DNA of 64,000 nucleotides. It comes from JADGRB01 sp036267635 (GTDB lineage Bacteria; Myxococcota_A; Polyangia; Fen-1088). Shown piece after piece: positions 45,557-54,164 of the stretch. Under the pieces are notes generated by a model. The model did not search any database. It was not told the origin of the DNA and saw only the letters and a list, made by a program, of their open reading frames with translations. A program made the translations under genes and the position numbers. The stretch is from contig DATAVR010000083.1 of assembly GCA_036267635.1 (NCBI GenBank), positions 3,915 to 67,914 of the forward strand, read 5' to 3'. Every line of letters begins with the position of its first letter. Within the stretch, counting starts at the first letter, position 1.

Positions 45557-46675
45557 ATGCGAATCGCGCAGGTGTCGCCGCTTTACGAGAGCGTGCCGCC
45601 GAAGCTGTACGGTGGAACGGAACGCGTGGTCGCGTTCTTGACCGAGGCGCTGGTGGACCTCGGGCACGAGGTGACGTTGTTCGCCAGCGCTGACTCGGTC
45701 ACGCGCGCCACGCTGGTCCCCTGCGCGGCGCGCGCGCTCCGCCTCGATGACACCAGCCACGATCCGCTGGCCCGGCACCTGGCGATGCTGGAAGAGGTCT
45801 TCCGGCGGGCCGCCGAGTTCGACGTCATTCATCTCCACCTCGACTATCTGTCGTTCCCGCAGGCGCGCCATTGCGGTGTCCGGCACGTCGCGACCATGCA
45901 CAGTCGCCTCGACGTGCCGGACCTCGAGCCTCTGTTCCGCAGCTTCGCCGAGCTGCCGGTGGTGTCGATCTCCGAAGCGCAGCAGGCGCCGCTCCCCTTC
46001 GCCAACTGGTGCGGCACGGTGTATCACGGGCTGCCGCTCGATCTGTATTCGTTCCGGCCCGATGCCGGACGCTATCTGGCGTTCCTGGGGCGGGTGTCGC
46101 CGGAGAAGGGGGTCCACCATGCAGTGGAGATCGCGCGCCGGCTGGGCCTGCCGCTGAAGGTGGCCGCCAAGATCGACGACCGGGATCGCGACTTCTACGA
46201 GCACCACCTCAAGCCGCTTTTCTCGGAGGCTCACGTCGAGTTCCTGGGGGAGATCGGCGAGAGTGAAAAGGGCGGGTTCCTGGGAGACGCGGCCGCGCTG
46301 CTGTTTCCCATCGACTGGCCGGAGCCGTTCGGTCTGGTGATGATCGAGGCGATGGCTTGCGGCACGCCGGTGGTCGCGTTTCGTCGCGGGGCGGTGCCTG
46401 AAGTGATGCGCGACGGCGTCTCGGGCTACGTGGTCGATACTCTCGACGGCGCGGTGGAGGCGACGGCGCGCGCGCTCGAGCTGCCGCGCAAGCGCTGCCG
46501 CGCCTACTTCGAGGGACGCTTCTCGGCGCCGCGGATGGCCAACGACTACCTCGGCGTCTACGAACGGCTGTTGGCCGGCGAGCACCGACGTCCGCAACGC
46601 CGTCTGGGCCTGGTTCCGGCCGATCCCCCGGAGACCGTCCCCCCGTCGCTCGATGCCGGGGTGGAGATCGGCTGA
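45557..46675 (+). CDS. Glycosyltransferase family 4
   Basis: The 372-residue enzyme is a retaining GT-B glycosyltransferase: N-terminal acceptor domain starting MRIAQVSPLYESVPPKLYGG, and the EX7E nucleotide-sugar motif in EPFGLVMIEAMACGTPVVAF near residue 258. YLAFLGRVSPEKGVHHAVEI lies near 176-195. No signal peptide is present, so it acts in the cytoplasm. The debranching-enzyme-like gene follows after 8 bases, so a role in glycogen or other alpha-glucan metabolism is likely, but the acceptor is unknown. TAGGTT (45531-45536) is a promoter candidate and the leader contains a G-rich ribosome site. Confidence 0.87.
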   Translation: MRIAQVSPLYESVPPKLYGGTERVVAFLTEALVDLGHEVTLFASADSVTRATLVPCAARALRLDDTSHDPLARHLAMLEEVFRRAAEFDVIHLHLDYLSFPQARHCGVRHVATMHSRLDVPDLEPLFRSFAELPVVSISEAQQAPLPFANWCGTVYHGLPLDLYSFRPDAGRYLAFLGRVSPEKGVHHAVEIARRLGLPLKVAAKIDDRDRDFYEHHLKPLFSEAHVEFLGEIGESEKGGFLGDAAALLFPIDWPEPFGLVMIEAMACGTPVVAFRRGAVPEVMRDGVSGYVVDTLDGAVEATARALELPRKRCRAYFEGRFSAPRMANDYLGVYERLLAGEHRRPQRRLGLVPADPPETVPPSLDAGVEIG

Positions 46676-46683
46676 GGCGGCCA

Positions 46684-48882
46684 GTGTCCGACCCCGGCCA
46701 TCCCATGCACGCCGACGACGAGGTGCTCGAGCACCACGACAAGTTCTACATCCAGGCGACCTCCTCGCGCACCGACGATCGGACCCGGGTGCTCAAGCAC
46801 GGACCGATGTTTGCGGTCTTCGACCGCCACGGTGACGTGCAGCCGGTCGGGCTCGGCGAGCAGGGGATTTACTACGACGACACCCGATTCCTCTCCCGGA
46901 TGGAGCTGCGGCTCGGCGGGCGCCGCCCGCTCCTCTTGAGCTCGACGGTCAAGAAGGAGAACGATCTTCTGGCCGTCGATCTGTCGAACCCCGACCTCAA
47001 GGAGGCGGGCGGTTCGTTCACGCTCGCGCGTGGCGAGCTGCACCTCTTCCGGGGCACGTTCCTCTTCAACGGCGTCTGCTACGAACAGCTGCGCGTCTCC
47101 AGCTTCAGCCGGGAGAAGGTCGCCGTCGATTTGCGCCTGGACCTCGACGCCGACTTCGCCGACATCTTCGAGGTCCGCGGCGCCAAGCGCGCGCGGCGCG
47201 GGCACAGGTTCGACGACGTCGTCGACGGCGCCACTCTGGTGTTCGGTTACCAGGGTCTCGACCAGGTGGCCCGCAGGACGCGCGTCACCTTCGACCCGCC
47301 GCCCCAGGTGCTCTCCGATCGGCAGGCGCGCTACCACCTGGAGCTCGGGCCGCGGCAATCGGTGACGCTGCTGGTGGAGATCGCCTGCGAGGTGGGGAAT
47401 GAGGCTCCGCCCCGCGCGACATACGATCACGCCATGGCCGCGCTGACGGCAGAGCTCGGCCGCGCCGCCTTCTCGCGCTGCCGCATCCACGCCACCAGCG
47501 ACGATCTGGACGAGTGGCTGACCCGTTCGATCTCCGACCTCCAGATGATGATCACCGAGACGCCCCACGGCCTCTATCCTTACGCTGGGGTCCCCTGGTT
47601 CAGCACGCCGTTCGGGCGCGACGGGATCCTCACCGCGATGGAGGTCCTCTGGATCGCGCCCGAGGTCGCGCACGGCGTGCTGGGGTTCTTGGCCGCCACT
47701 CAGGCCACCGAGACCTCTCCCGAGCGCGATGCGCAGCCGGGGAAGATCCTGCACGAGTCACGCGGAGGCGAGATGGCTGCCCTCGGCGAGGTGCCGTTCG
47801 GGCGCTACTACGGCAGCGTCGACGCCACGCCGCTCTACGTGATGCTGGCAGCGGCCTACCTGCGCCGCACCAACGACGTGGCGTTCGTGCGCGCGCTGGC
47901 ACCCCACGTCGACCACGCGCTGGCCTGGATCGAACGGTCCGGCGACGTCGACGGTGACGGGTTCGTGGAATACGCGCGCCAGACCGACAAGGGGCTCGTG
48001 CAACAGGGGTGGAAGGACTCGTACGACTCGGTCTTCCACGCCGACGGCGCGCTGGCTGAAGGGCCGATCGCCCTCTGCGAAGTGCAGGGCTATGTCTACG
48101 GCGCGTTTCGGGGCGCCGCCGAGATCGCGACCGCGCTCGGTCATCCGGCGCGGGCAGAGGCCTATTTGCGCAAGGCCCAGGTGCTGCGGGCGCGCTTCGC
48201 CGAAAAATTCTGGGACGAGGCGCTGGGGACCTTCGTGCTGGCGCTCGACGGCACGAAGCACCCTTGCCGCGTCCGCAGCTCGAACGCGGGGCACGCGCTC
48301 TGGAGCGGGATCGCCGAGCCGGGGCAGGCCCGCCGCGCCGCCGAGACGCTGATGGGCGAGGGGAGCTTCTCGGGCTGGGGGATCCGGACGCTGTCCGCCG
48401 CCGAGCTGCGCTACAACCCGATGTCGTACCACAACGGATCGGTCTGGCCGCACGACAACGCGCTCATCGCGGCCGGGTTCGCCAACTACGGGTTCGACGA
48501 TCTCGGTCTGCGTCTGTTCGAGGCGATGCTCGGTGCCAGCGAGATGGTCGATCTGCATCGGCTGCCGGAGCTGTTCTGTGGCTTCTCGCGCCGGCACGGC
48601 GAGGGGCCGACGCTCTATCCGGTCGCCTGCGCGCCGCAGTCCTGGGCGGCGGCGTCGGTGTTCATGCTGCTCGGCTCGGCGCTGGGGATCACCGTCGACG
48701 GTACGCGCGGCGAGGTGTCGCTCATCCACCCTGTGCTGCCGCTCGCCGTCGGCGAGCTGCGGATCACCGGCCTCGAGGTCGGCGCCGGCCGCGTCGATCT
48801 GCTGCTGGAGAACCATCCCCACGACGTCGGGCTGACGGTCTTGCGGCGCGAGGGCGACGTCCGCGTCGTGGTGGTCAAGTAG
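46684..48882 (+). CDS. Amylo-alpha-1,6-glucosidase-like glycogen debranching protein
   Basis: The 732-residue protein has an N-terminal beta-sandwich of the GDE_N_bis type (FDRHGDVQPVGLGEQGIYYD, then DTRFLSRMELRLGGRRPLLL) and an (alpha/alpha)6 barrel. The catalytic region includes WFSTPFGRDGILTAMEVLW near residue 306 and YHNGSVWPHDNALIAAGF near 580. It should hydrolyse alpha-1,6 branches or a related glucoside in the cytoplasm. The GTG start lies 8 bases after the glycosyltransferase stop, so the two are coupled. The stop overlaps the convergent cytidine deaminase gene by 8 bases. Confidence 0.85.
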   Translation: MSDPGHPMHADDEVLEHHDKFYIQATSSRTDDRTRVLKHGPMFAVFDRHGDVQPVGLGEQGIYYDDTRFLSRMELRLGGRRPLLLSSTVKKENDLLAVDLSNPDLKEAGGSFTLARGELHLFRGTFLFNGVCYEQLRVSSFSREKVAVDLRLDLDADFADIFEVRGAKRARRGHRFDDVVDGATLVFGYQGLDQVARRTRVTFDPPPQVLSDRQARYHLELGPRQSVTLLVEIACEVGNEAPPRATYDHAMAALTAELGRAAFSRCRIHATSDDLDEWLTRSISDLQMMITETPHGLYPYAGVPWFSTPFGRDGILTAMEVLWIAPEVAHGVLGFLAATQATETSPERDAQPGKILHESRGGEMAALGEVPFGRYYGSVDATPLYVMLAAAYLRRTNDVAFVRALAPHVDHALAWIERSGDVDGDGFVEYARQTDKGLVQQGWKDSYDSVFHADGALAEGPIALCEVQGYVYGAFRGAAEIATALGHPARAEAYLRKAQVLRARFAEKFWDEALGTFVLALDGTKHPCRVRSSNAGHALWSGIAEPGQARRAAETLMGEGSFSGWGIRTLSAAELRYNPMSYHNGSVWPHDNALIAAGFANYGFDDLGLRLFEAMLGASEMVDLHRLPELFCGFSRRHGEGPTLYPVACAPQSWAAASVFMLLGSALGITVDGTRGEVSLIHPVLPLAVGELRITGLEVGAGRVDLLLENHPHDVGLTVLRREGDVRVVVVK

Positions 48883-49294
48883 CGCGCCGGGAGCGCCCTC
48901 GGAGGCCGAACGCGCGCGGCAGGAGCGCCCCGAGCGTGGTGCGTTGGGCGGCGCCGGTCGTCCCGGCGATCAACACCTCGGTCTCGGCGCCGCCGAGCTC
49001 GGCGATCACCTGCCGGCAGGCGCCGCAGGGGGAGGCGGGGGGCGAGGCGCCGGTCGCCACGGCGACGGCGCAAATGCGGCGGGCGCCAGCGGCCACGGCC
49101 GCCGCGATGGCGTTGCGTTCCGCGCAGACCGTGAGCCCGTAGGAGGCGTTCTCCAGGTTGCAGCCGACCGAAACGCGTCCGCGCTCGTCGAGCACGGCCG
49201 CGCCGACCGCGAACTTCGAGTAGGGGGCGTGGGCCCGGCGGCGGACGGCGCGCGCGGCCGCCACCAGCGCGGTCCGCTCCGCCGCCGCGCTCAC
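48875..49294 (-). CDS. cdd: Cytidine deaminase
   Basis: Cdd converts cytidine or deoxycytidine to uridine or deoxyuridine. The 139-residue protein has the zinc motifs CAERNAIAAAV near residue 57 and SPCGACRQVIAEL near 88, and starts HAPYSKFAVGAAV near 22, all standard. It is the last gene of the deoB-deoA-hydrolase-punA-cdd operon; its GTG overlaps the punA stop (GTGA). Together these genes feed ribose-1-phosphate, deoxyribose phosphates and uracil or hypoxanthine into central metabolism. Confidence 0.93.
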   Translation of the reverse strand: MSAAAERTALVAAARAVRRRAHAPYSKFAVGAAVLDERGRVSVGCNLENASYGLTVCAERNAIAAAVAAGARRICAVAVATGASPPASPCGACRQVIAELGGAETEVLIAGTTGAAQRTTLGALLPRAFGLRGRSRRAT

Positions 49295-50148
49295 GGGGTG
49301 CCCAGGCCGCTCACGATGGCGGCGATGAGCCGCCCGAGCGCGTCGGTGCCGGCGGCCGCGGCGCGGGTGACGTCCTCGTGGCGCAGCGGTCCGGGGCTGA
49401 CGCCGGCCGCCAGGTTGGCGACCAGCGACAGCCCGAGCACCGCCAGCCCGGCGTGCCGCGCCGCGATCACCTCGTGCACCGTCGACATTCCGACGAGGCC
49501 AGCGCCCAGGGTCCGCAGGAGGCGCACCTCGGCCGGCGTCTCGTAGGCGGGGCCGGCCATGCCGGCGTAGATCGCTTCGTGCAAGGGGCGGCCGATCGCC
49601 TTGGGCGCCGCCGCCACCGCCAGCGCGCGCAGCTTGGGATCATAAGCGTCGGTCATGTCGACGAAGCGCGGGCCGAGCCGCTCGTCGTTGGTCCCGGTGA
49701 GCGGCGACCCCGACGTGAGGTTGATGTGGTCGGAGATGGCGACGATCTCGCCGGGAGCGAACGCCGGATCGACCGCGCCGGAGGCGTTGGTGACGATCAG
49801 CGTGCGCACGCCGAGCGCCGCCACGACGCGCACGCCGAACCCCACCTCCGACGGAGGATAGCCTTCGTAGCCGTGGACGCGGCCGCAGAGCAGCAGCACC
49901 GTCTTGTCCCCGGTCGCTCCGCCAAGCTTGCCCGCCACCAACCGCCCGGGGTGGCCGGCCACCGTCGTCTCGGGGAAGCAGGGGAGCGACGCGTACGGCA
50001 CCCGGCGCGCGTCGGTGAGCCGATCGGCCACGCCGCCCAGGCCGGAGCCGAGCACGACGGCGGCCGTCGGCGTATCGAGCTCGAGCTGCTCGGCGACGGC
50101 GCGCGCCGCAGCCTGTACCCGTTCGAACAGCGGCGCGCCCAGCTTCAT
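49291..50148 (-). CDS. punA: Purine-nucleoside phosphorylase
   Basis: The enzyme splits inosine and guanosine with phosphate, giving the base and ribose-1-phosphate. The 285-residue protein shows VVLGSGLGGVADRL near residue 30 and the family block LVVTNASGAVDPAFAPGEIV around 113-132. It also has MAGPAYETPAEVRLLRTLGA near 200-219 with GMSTVHEVIAARHAGL. It matches the trimeric mammalian-type PNP. It directly follows the hydrolase gene (the ATG begins one base after that stop) and overlaps cdd by 4 bases. Confidence 0.94.
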   Translation of the reverse strand: MKLGAPLFERVQAAARAVAEQLELDTPTAAVVLGSGLGGVADRLTDARRVPYASLPCFPETTVAGHPGRLVAGKLGGATGDKTVLLLCGRVHGYEGYPPSEVGFGVRVVAALGVRTLIVTNASGAVDPAFAPGEIVAISDHINLTSGSPLTGTNDERLGPRFVDMTDAYDPKLRALAVAAAPKAIGRPLHEAIYAGMAGPAYETPAEVRLLRTLGAGLVGMSTVHEVIAARHAGLAVLGLSLVANLAAGVSPGPLRHEDVTRAAAAGTDALGRLIAAIVSGLGTP

Positions 50149-50934
50149 CTATGCCTCTCCCTTCGACGCCGTCGCCAGGAAAGTCGTCAAGGCGCGCTCG
50201 AACGGGCCGGGCGCCTCGACGTGCGACAGATGCCCGGCGCCGGGGATCGGGACGAACGTCGCTCCGGCGATCGCGCCGGCCATCTGCTGCATGTCGTCGG
50301 CCGGGGTCACCTGGTCGGCGACGCCGCGGATGACCAGCGTCGGGACGCCGATGGCGGCGAGCTCGCCGCGGCGATCGGGCCGATCGCGCAGGGCTTCGAT
50401 ACCGGCGATCAGGCTGGCCGCGCGGGTCTCGGCGCGCGCGCGCAGGAATGCGACCAGCGCCGCGGGGGCCGACGGGGAGAGCAGCCGCGCCAGGCTGCCG
50501 GCCAGGTACGGCTCCGAGCCGGTGGTCCTGATGCGCGCGATCGCGCCGTCGCGCGCGGCGCGGGTCTCGGCGCTGTCGGCCGCGGCGCGGGTGTCGCAGA
50601 GGACCAGCGCCGCGAGGCGTGTCGGGTGGCGGAGGGCGAAGGCGAGCGCCGTGTAGCCGCCCATCGACATCCCGAGGACCGCGACGCGGGGGACGTCGAG
50701 GTGATCGAGCAGGGAGGCCAGATCGTCAGCCAGATCGGCGATGGCGTAGCCGCCGCCGAGCGGCGTTTCGCCGAAGCCGCGCCCGTCGACGGAGATGACC
50801 CGGTGGTCGCTGGCCAGCACCTCGGCGAGGTCGGCCCAGATGTCGCGTGCGAATGGGAAAGGGTGGAGGAGTACCACCGGCGATCCGGTGCCGCGCTCGT
50901 CGTATCCGACCGGCCTTGTCCCTGGGCTCAGCAT
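50149..50934 (-). CDS. Alpha/beta-fold hydrolase in the nucleoside operon
   Basis: The 261-residue protein is an alpha/beta hydrolase with VVLLHPFPFARDIW near residue 19, nucleophile elbow LGMSMGGYTALAFAL near 91, and catalytic histidine in GAGHLSHVEAPGPF near 235. It resembles enol-lactonases and peroxidase-like hydrolases in general layout; the substrate is unknown. It lies between deoA (22-base gap) and punA (no gap), so a hidden role in nucleoside or pentose metabolism is possible. TAGCTT (50945-50950) lies 10 bases before the ATG and could be an internal promoter. Confidence 0.8.
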   Translation of the reverse strand: MLSPGTRPVGYDERGTGSPVVLLHPFPFARDIWADLAEVLASDHRVISVDGRGFGETPLGGGYAIADLADDLASLLDHLDVPRVAVLGMSMGGYTALAFALRHPTRLAALVLCDTRAAADSAETRAARDGAIARIRTTGSEPYLAGSLARLLSPSAPAALVAFLRARAETRAASLIAGIEALRDRPDRRGELAAIGVPTLVIRGVADQVTPADDMQQMAGAIAGATFVPIPGAGHLSHVEAPGPFERALTTFLATASKGEA

Positions 50935-50956
50935 GCGCGGGTCAAAGCTACCCCAC

Positions 50957-52282
50957 TCACCCGAGGGTCTCCAGCACCAGCGGCGTCGGCCGGGGCGCGC
51001 GCGGTCCGACCTGGAACGCGCGGCCGAAGAACGCCGCGGCGGCGTCGGCGCGGGCCTCGTCGTCGTAGTGGATCGTGCAGAGCGCGTCGCCGCGCGAGAC
51101 TGACGTCCCGACCTTGGCTTGCAGCAGGATCGCCGCGCCCGGTGCGATGCGGTCCTCCTTGCGCAGCCGGCCTGCGCCGAGCAGCGTCGCGGCGCGCCCG
51201 AGGAGGCCGGCGTCGGCGCGGATGACCACCCCGGCTCGCGTCGCGCGAATCACCCGCTGGCGGCGGGCGCGCGGGAGGCGCGCCGGATCGTCGACCACGC
51301 GCGGGTCGCCCCCCTGCAGGCGGACGCCGAGCGCGAAGCGTTCCAACCCGGCGCCGCTGGCGATCGCCCGTTCGATCCGTCGGGTGCCGTCGCGCAGATC
51401 GCGCGCCTTGCCGCCCAGCACCAGCATCTCGGCGCCGAGCCGCACCGTCAGCGCGCGCACGTCGGAGGGACCGCCGCCGCGGAGGACGTCGATCGCCTCG
51501 CGCACCTCGACGGCATTGCCGATGGCGGCGCCGAGCGGCTGGTCCATGTCCGAGAGCAGAGCGCGGACGCGCAGGCCGAGCCGTCCGCCGAGACCGATGA
51601 GCGCGCGCGCCAGGGTCCGGGCCCGGCTGCGCGCCGGGAGAAACGCGCCGCTGCCGACCTTGACGTCCATCATCAGCGCGCCGGCCCCTTCGGCGATCTT
51701 CTTGGAGAGGATCGAGGAGGCGATGAGCGGGATCGACTCGACCGTCGCGGTCGCGTCGCGCAGGGCGTAGAGCAGGCGGTCGGCGGGTGCCAGGCGCGCG
51801 CTCTGTCCCGCCAGCACGAAGCCGGCCTGGGCCAGCACGCGGCGGAAGGCGGCTGGCTCGAGCGCGGTGCGGAAGCCGGGGATCGTCTCCAGCTTGTCGA
51901 GGGTGCCGCCGGTGTGGCCGAGCGCCCGACCCGCCATCATCGGGACGTAGAGCCCAGCGGCGGCGCAGAGCGGGGCGAGGCAGAGGGAGATCTTGTCGCC
52001 GACGCCCCCGGTCGAGTGCTTGTCGACGGTCGGGCCGGGGAGCGCCGACCAGGCGAGGCGCTCGCCGGAGTCGATCATCGCGCGGGTCCAGGTGACGAGC
52101 TCGCGCGGGCCGAGGCCGCGCCAGACGATCGCCATCAGCAGCGCAGCGAGCTGGTAGTCGGGGACGGTGCCGCGCACGGCCCCCGCGATCAACGCCTCGA
52201 TCTCACCGTCGGTGAGCGCGCGGCCGTCGCGCTTCTTGGCGATGAGGCCGGGGACGGCGAGAGGGACGTGCGTCTTCTTCAT
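50957..52282 (-). CDS. deoA: Pyrimidine-nucleoside (thymidine) phosphorylase
   Basis: The enzyme releases thymine or uracil with phosphate, giving deoxyribose- or ribose-1-phosphate. The 441-residue protein has VPGLIAKKRDGRALTDGEIE at the N-terminus, DKHSTGGVGDKISLCLAPLC near residue 84 (the phosphate-binding signature), and GGTLDKLETIPGFRT near 122. The C-terminal domain (SVSRGDALCTIHYDDE) is as expected. It starts in the deoB stop (ATGA overlap). The symbol could equally be pdp, since the substrate range cannot be read from sequence here. Confidence 0.93.
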   Translation of the reverse strand: MKKTHVPLAVPGLIAKKRDGRALTDGEIEALIAGAVRGTVPDYQLAALLMAIVWRGLGPRELVTWTRAMIDSGERLAWSALPGPTVDKHSTGGVGDKISLCLAPLCAAAGLYVPMMAGRALGHTGGTLDKLETIPGFRTALEPAAFRRVLAQAGFVLAGQSARLAPADRLLYALRDATATVESIPLIASSILSKKIAEGAGALMMDVKVGSGAFLPARSRARTLARALIGLGGRLGLRVRALLSDMDQPLGAAIGNAVEVREAIDVLRGGGPSDVRALTVRLGAEMLVLGGKARDLRDGTRRIERAIASGAGLERFALGVRLQGGDPRVVDDPARLPRARRQRVIRATRAGVVIRADAGLLGRAATLLGAGRLRKEDRIAPGAAILLQAKVGTSVSRGDALCTIHYDDEARADAAAAFFGRAFQVGPRAPRPTPLVLETLG

Positions 52283-53487
52283 CAGACGATCGCGTCCAGG
52301 AAGCTCTCCCCGTGGGCGAGCGGCGCGGCGCCGAGCACGGCGGCGATCGTCTGCCCGAGATCGCAGAACGAGCTCCGCGTCCCGAGCGGCACCGGGCGTA
52401 CGCCGGGGCCGAAGGCGAGCAGCGGAACCCGCTCGCGCGTGTGGTCGGTGCCCGGCGTAGTCGGATCGTTGCCGTGATCGGCGGTGAGAAAGGCGACGTC
52501 GCCGGGGGCGAGCGCCGCCTCGAACGCCGGAAGCCAGGCGTCGAGCTCGCCGAGCGCCCGCGCGAACCCCGGCACGTCGTTGCGGTGGCCGTAGAGCATG
52601 TCGAAGTCGACCAGGTTGACGAACAGCAGGCCGCGGCCGAGCGTCGACAGCGCCTCCAGTGTGAGGCGCAGCCCGTCGGCGTTTCCTTCGCTGTGCAGCG
52701 AACGGGTGAGGCCGCGCCCGGCGAAGATGTCGGAGATCTTCCCGATGCCGACCACCTCGCGTCCGGCGTCGACCAGATGATCGAGGAGGGTCGGCGCCGG
52801 TGGCACCAGGGAGTAGTCGCGGCGATTGTAAGTGCGCCGGAAGGCACCCGGTGCGCCGACGAATGGGCGGGCGATCACCCGGCCGATGCGGTGGCGATCG
52901 GCGATTACCCGCGCGGCCTCGCAGATCCGGTAGAGCTCGTCGAGCGGGACGATCTGCTCGTGCGCCGCGATCTGCAGGACCGAGTCGGCCGAGGTGTAGA
53001 GGATCAATGCGCCGGTCGCCAGGTGCTGCGGGCCGAGCTCGTCGATGATCGTCGTCCCCGACGCGGTCCTGTTGCCGAGCAGATCGCGTCCGGAGGCCGC
53101 CCGCAGCGCGTCGGTGATCGCCGGCGGAAACCCCTGCGGAAACGTCGGCATTGCCTCCTCGGTGACGAGCCCCGCCATTTCCCAGTGCCCAGTGATGGTG
53201 TCCTTTCCGGACGAAGCTTCCCGCATCGCGCCCCAGGCGCCGCGCGGCGAGGCGGTGGGCGGAACGCCGGCGATCGCCGTCAGCGCCCCGAGCCCGAGCG
53301 CTTCGAGATTCGGCAGCCGCAGCCCGGCGACGGAGCGCGCGATGTTCCCCAGCGTGTCGGCCCCCGCGTCACCGTAGGCCGCCGCGTCGGGCGCGCCGCC
53401 GCAACCGACGCCGTCCGCAACCAGAATGACGGCGCGATGAAAAGGGGGCACACCATGACTCTGCACCGGCCGATGACTCATTACCAT
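52282..53487 (-). CDS. deoB: Phosphopentomutase
   Basis: DeoB interconverts (deoxy)ribose-1-phosphate and the 5-phosphate, linking the operon's phosphorylases to the pentose pathway. The protein of about 400 residues has AVILVADGVGCGGAPDAAAY near residue 18-37, the catalytic threonine region SSGKDTITGHWEMAGL near 90, and the metal sites DFDMLYGHRND and LTADHGNDPTTPGTDHTRER. The ATG at 53487, the ATG at 53481 and a GTG further in are all possible starts; the first two lie inside the palindrome shared with vapBC. TACATT (53491-53496, minus) is the nearest -10-like box. Confidence 0.92.
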   Translation of the reverse strand: MVMSHRPVQSHGVPPFHRAVILVADGVGCGGAPDAAAYGDAGADTLGNIARSVAGLRLPNLEALGLGALTAIAGVPPTASPRGAWGAMREASSGKDTITGHWEMAGLVTEEAMPTFPQGFPPAITDALRAASGRDLLGNRTASGTTIIDELGPQHLATGALILYTSADSVLQIAAHEQIVPLDELYRICEAARVIADRHRIGRVIARPFVGAPGAFRRTYNRRDYSLVPPAPTLLDHLVDAGREVVGIGKISDIFAGRGLTRSLHSEGNADGLRLTLEALSTLGRGLLFVNLVDFDMLYGHRNDVPGFARALGELDAWLPAFEAALAPGDVAFLTADHGNDPTTPGTDHTRERVPLLAFGPGVRPVPLGTRSSFCDLGQTIAAVLGAAPLAHGESFLDAIV

Positions 53488-53494
53488 GGTAATG
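53479..53494. promoter_or_regulatory. 16-base palindrome at the deoB/vapBC divergent start
   Basis: CATTACCATGGTAATG is a perfect palindrome, with the deoB start codon at its centre. It overlaps the -10 box of vapBC by five bases. VapB antitoxins bind palindromes in their own promoters, so VapBC is the likely ligand, and the site may also affect the start of deoB. Confidence 0.6.
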
Positions 53495-53495
53495 T
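53490..53495 (+). promoter_or_regulatory. Leaderless-type -10 box of vapBC
   Basis: TAATGT ends 6 bases before GTG 53502 and lies over the right end of the palindrome. A Shine-Dalgarno sequence is absent. Confidence 0.5.
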
Positions 53496-53501
53496 AACGG
53501 C

Positions 53502-53765
53502 GTGGCGCTGGCGCGGTCGCGGCTGACGGCTCAAGGGCAGATCTCGGTTCCTGCCGAGATCCGGCGGAAGCTCGGCCTCGGACCCGGGTCTGTCCTCGAG
53601 TGGGATCAAGAGGGGGATAAGATCGTCGTGCGCAGGGTCGGGCGATATACGTCCGACGAGATTCATAAGGCGCTTTTCCCCAACGGGCCGCCCGCGCCGC
53701 GGACCGTCGAGGAGATGGACGAAGGAATCCGCGAATACATGCGGAAAAAGCATGCACGCCGCTGA
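53502..53765 (+). CDS. vapB: VapB antitoxin, AbrB/MazE-fold
   Basis: The 87-residue protein has an AbrB/SpoVT N-terminal DNA-binding swapped-hairpin: LARSRLTAQGQISVPAEIRR then KLGLGPGSVLEWDQEGDKIV. The C-terminal half (YTSDEIHKALFPNGPPAPRT and onward) is a helical tail that would wrap the toxin. The start is a GTG with a TAATGT box 6 bases before. The stop overlaps the toxin start by 14 bases. It is the cognate antitoxin of the PIN toxin that follows. Confidence 0.85.
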   Translation: MALARSRLTAQGQISVPAEIRRKLGLGPGSVLEWDQEGDKIVVRRVGRYTSDEIHKALFPNGPPAPRTVEEMDEGIREYMRKKHARR

Positions 53766-54132
53766 CACCAACATCGTCGTCCGCGTCCTCGCGCGGGACG
53801 AGCGGCGTCAGGTCCGACAGGCCGAGGCGTTCGTCTCTGGTGGAGCCTGGATTTCACACCTCGTGCTGGCCGAGGCGATCCGGGTTCTCGCTTCGACCTA
53901 CCGTCTTCCTTGCGGGGACCTCGCCGACACGATCGAGAAGCTGCTGAATCACCAGGATTTCGTGCTGGAGGATCCGCCCACCGTTGCGGCGGCGCTGACG
54001 CAATTTCGGTCTCGGCCAGCGTTGGGATTCTCCGACTGCCTGATCCTGGAGATCGCCCGCAAAGCCGGCCACCTGCCACTCGGCACGTTCGATCGCGAGC
54101 TCGGGAAAATCGACGGCGCGCGCCGCCTCTGA
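53752..54132 (+). CDS. vapC: VapC toxin, PIN-domain ribonuclease
   Basis: The 126-residue PIN-domain protein is a predicted magnesium-dependent RNase that would cut a tRNA or rRNA site. The four acidic residues of the active site are all visible: Asp5 (AADTN), Glu41 (LAEAIRVLAS), Asp95 (GFSDCLILE) and Asp114 (TFDREL). The toxin therefore looks intact. Neutralisation by the upstream AbrB-type protein is expected. Its target cannot be told from sequence. It converges on dnaB with a gap of 32 bases. Confidence 0.88.
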   Translation: MHAADTNIVVRVLARDERRQVRQAEAFVSGGAWISHLVLAEAIRVLASTYRLPCGDLADTIEKLLNHQDFVLEDPPTVAAALTQFRSRPALGFSDCLILEIARKAGHLPLGTFDRELGKIDGARRL

Positions 54133-54164
54133 GTGGCCGTCCTGTACGGCGCCTGGGTCGGCGT

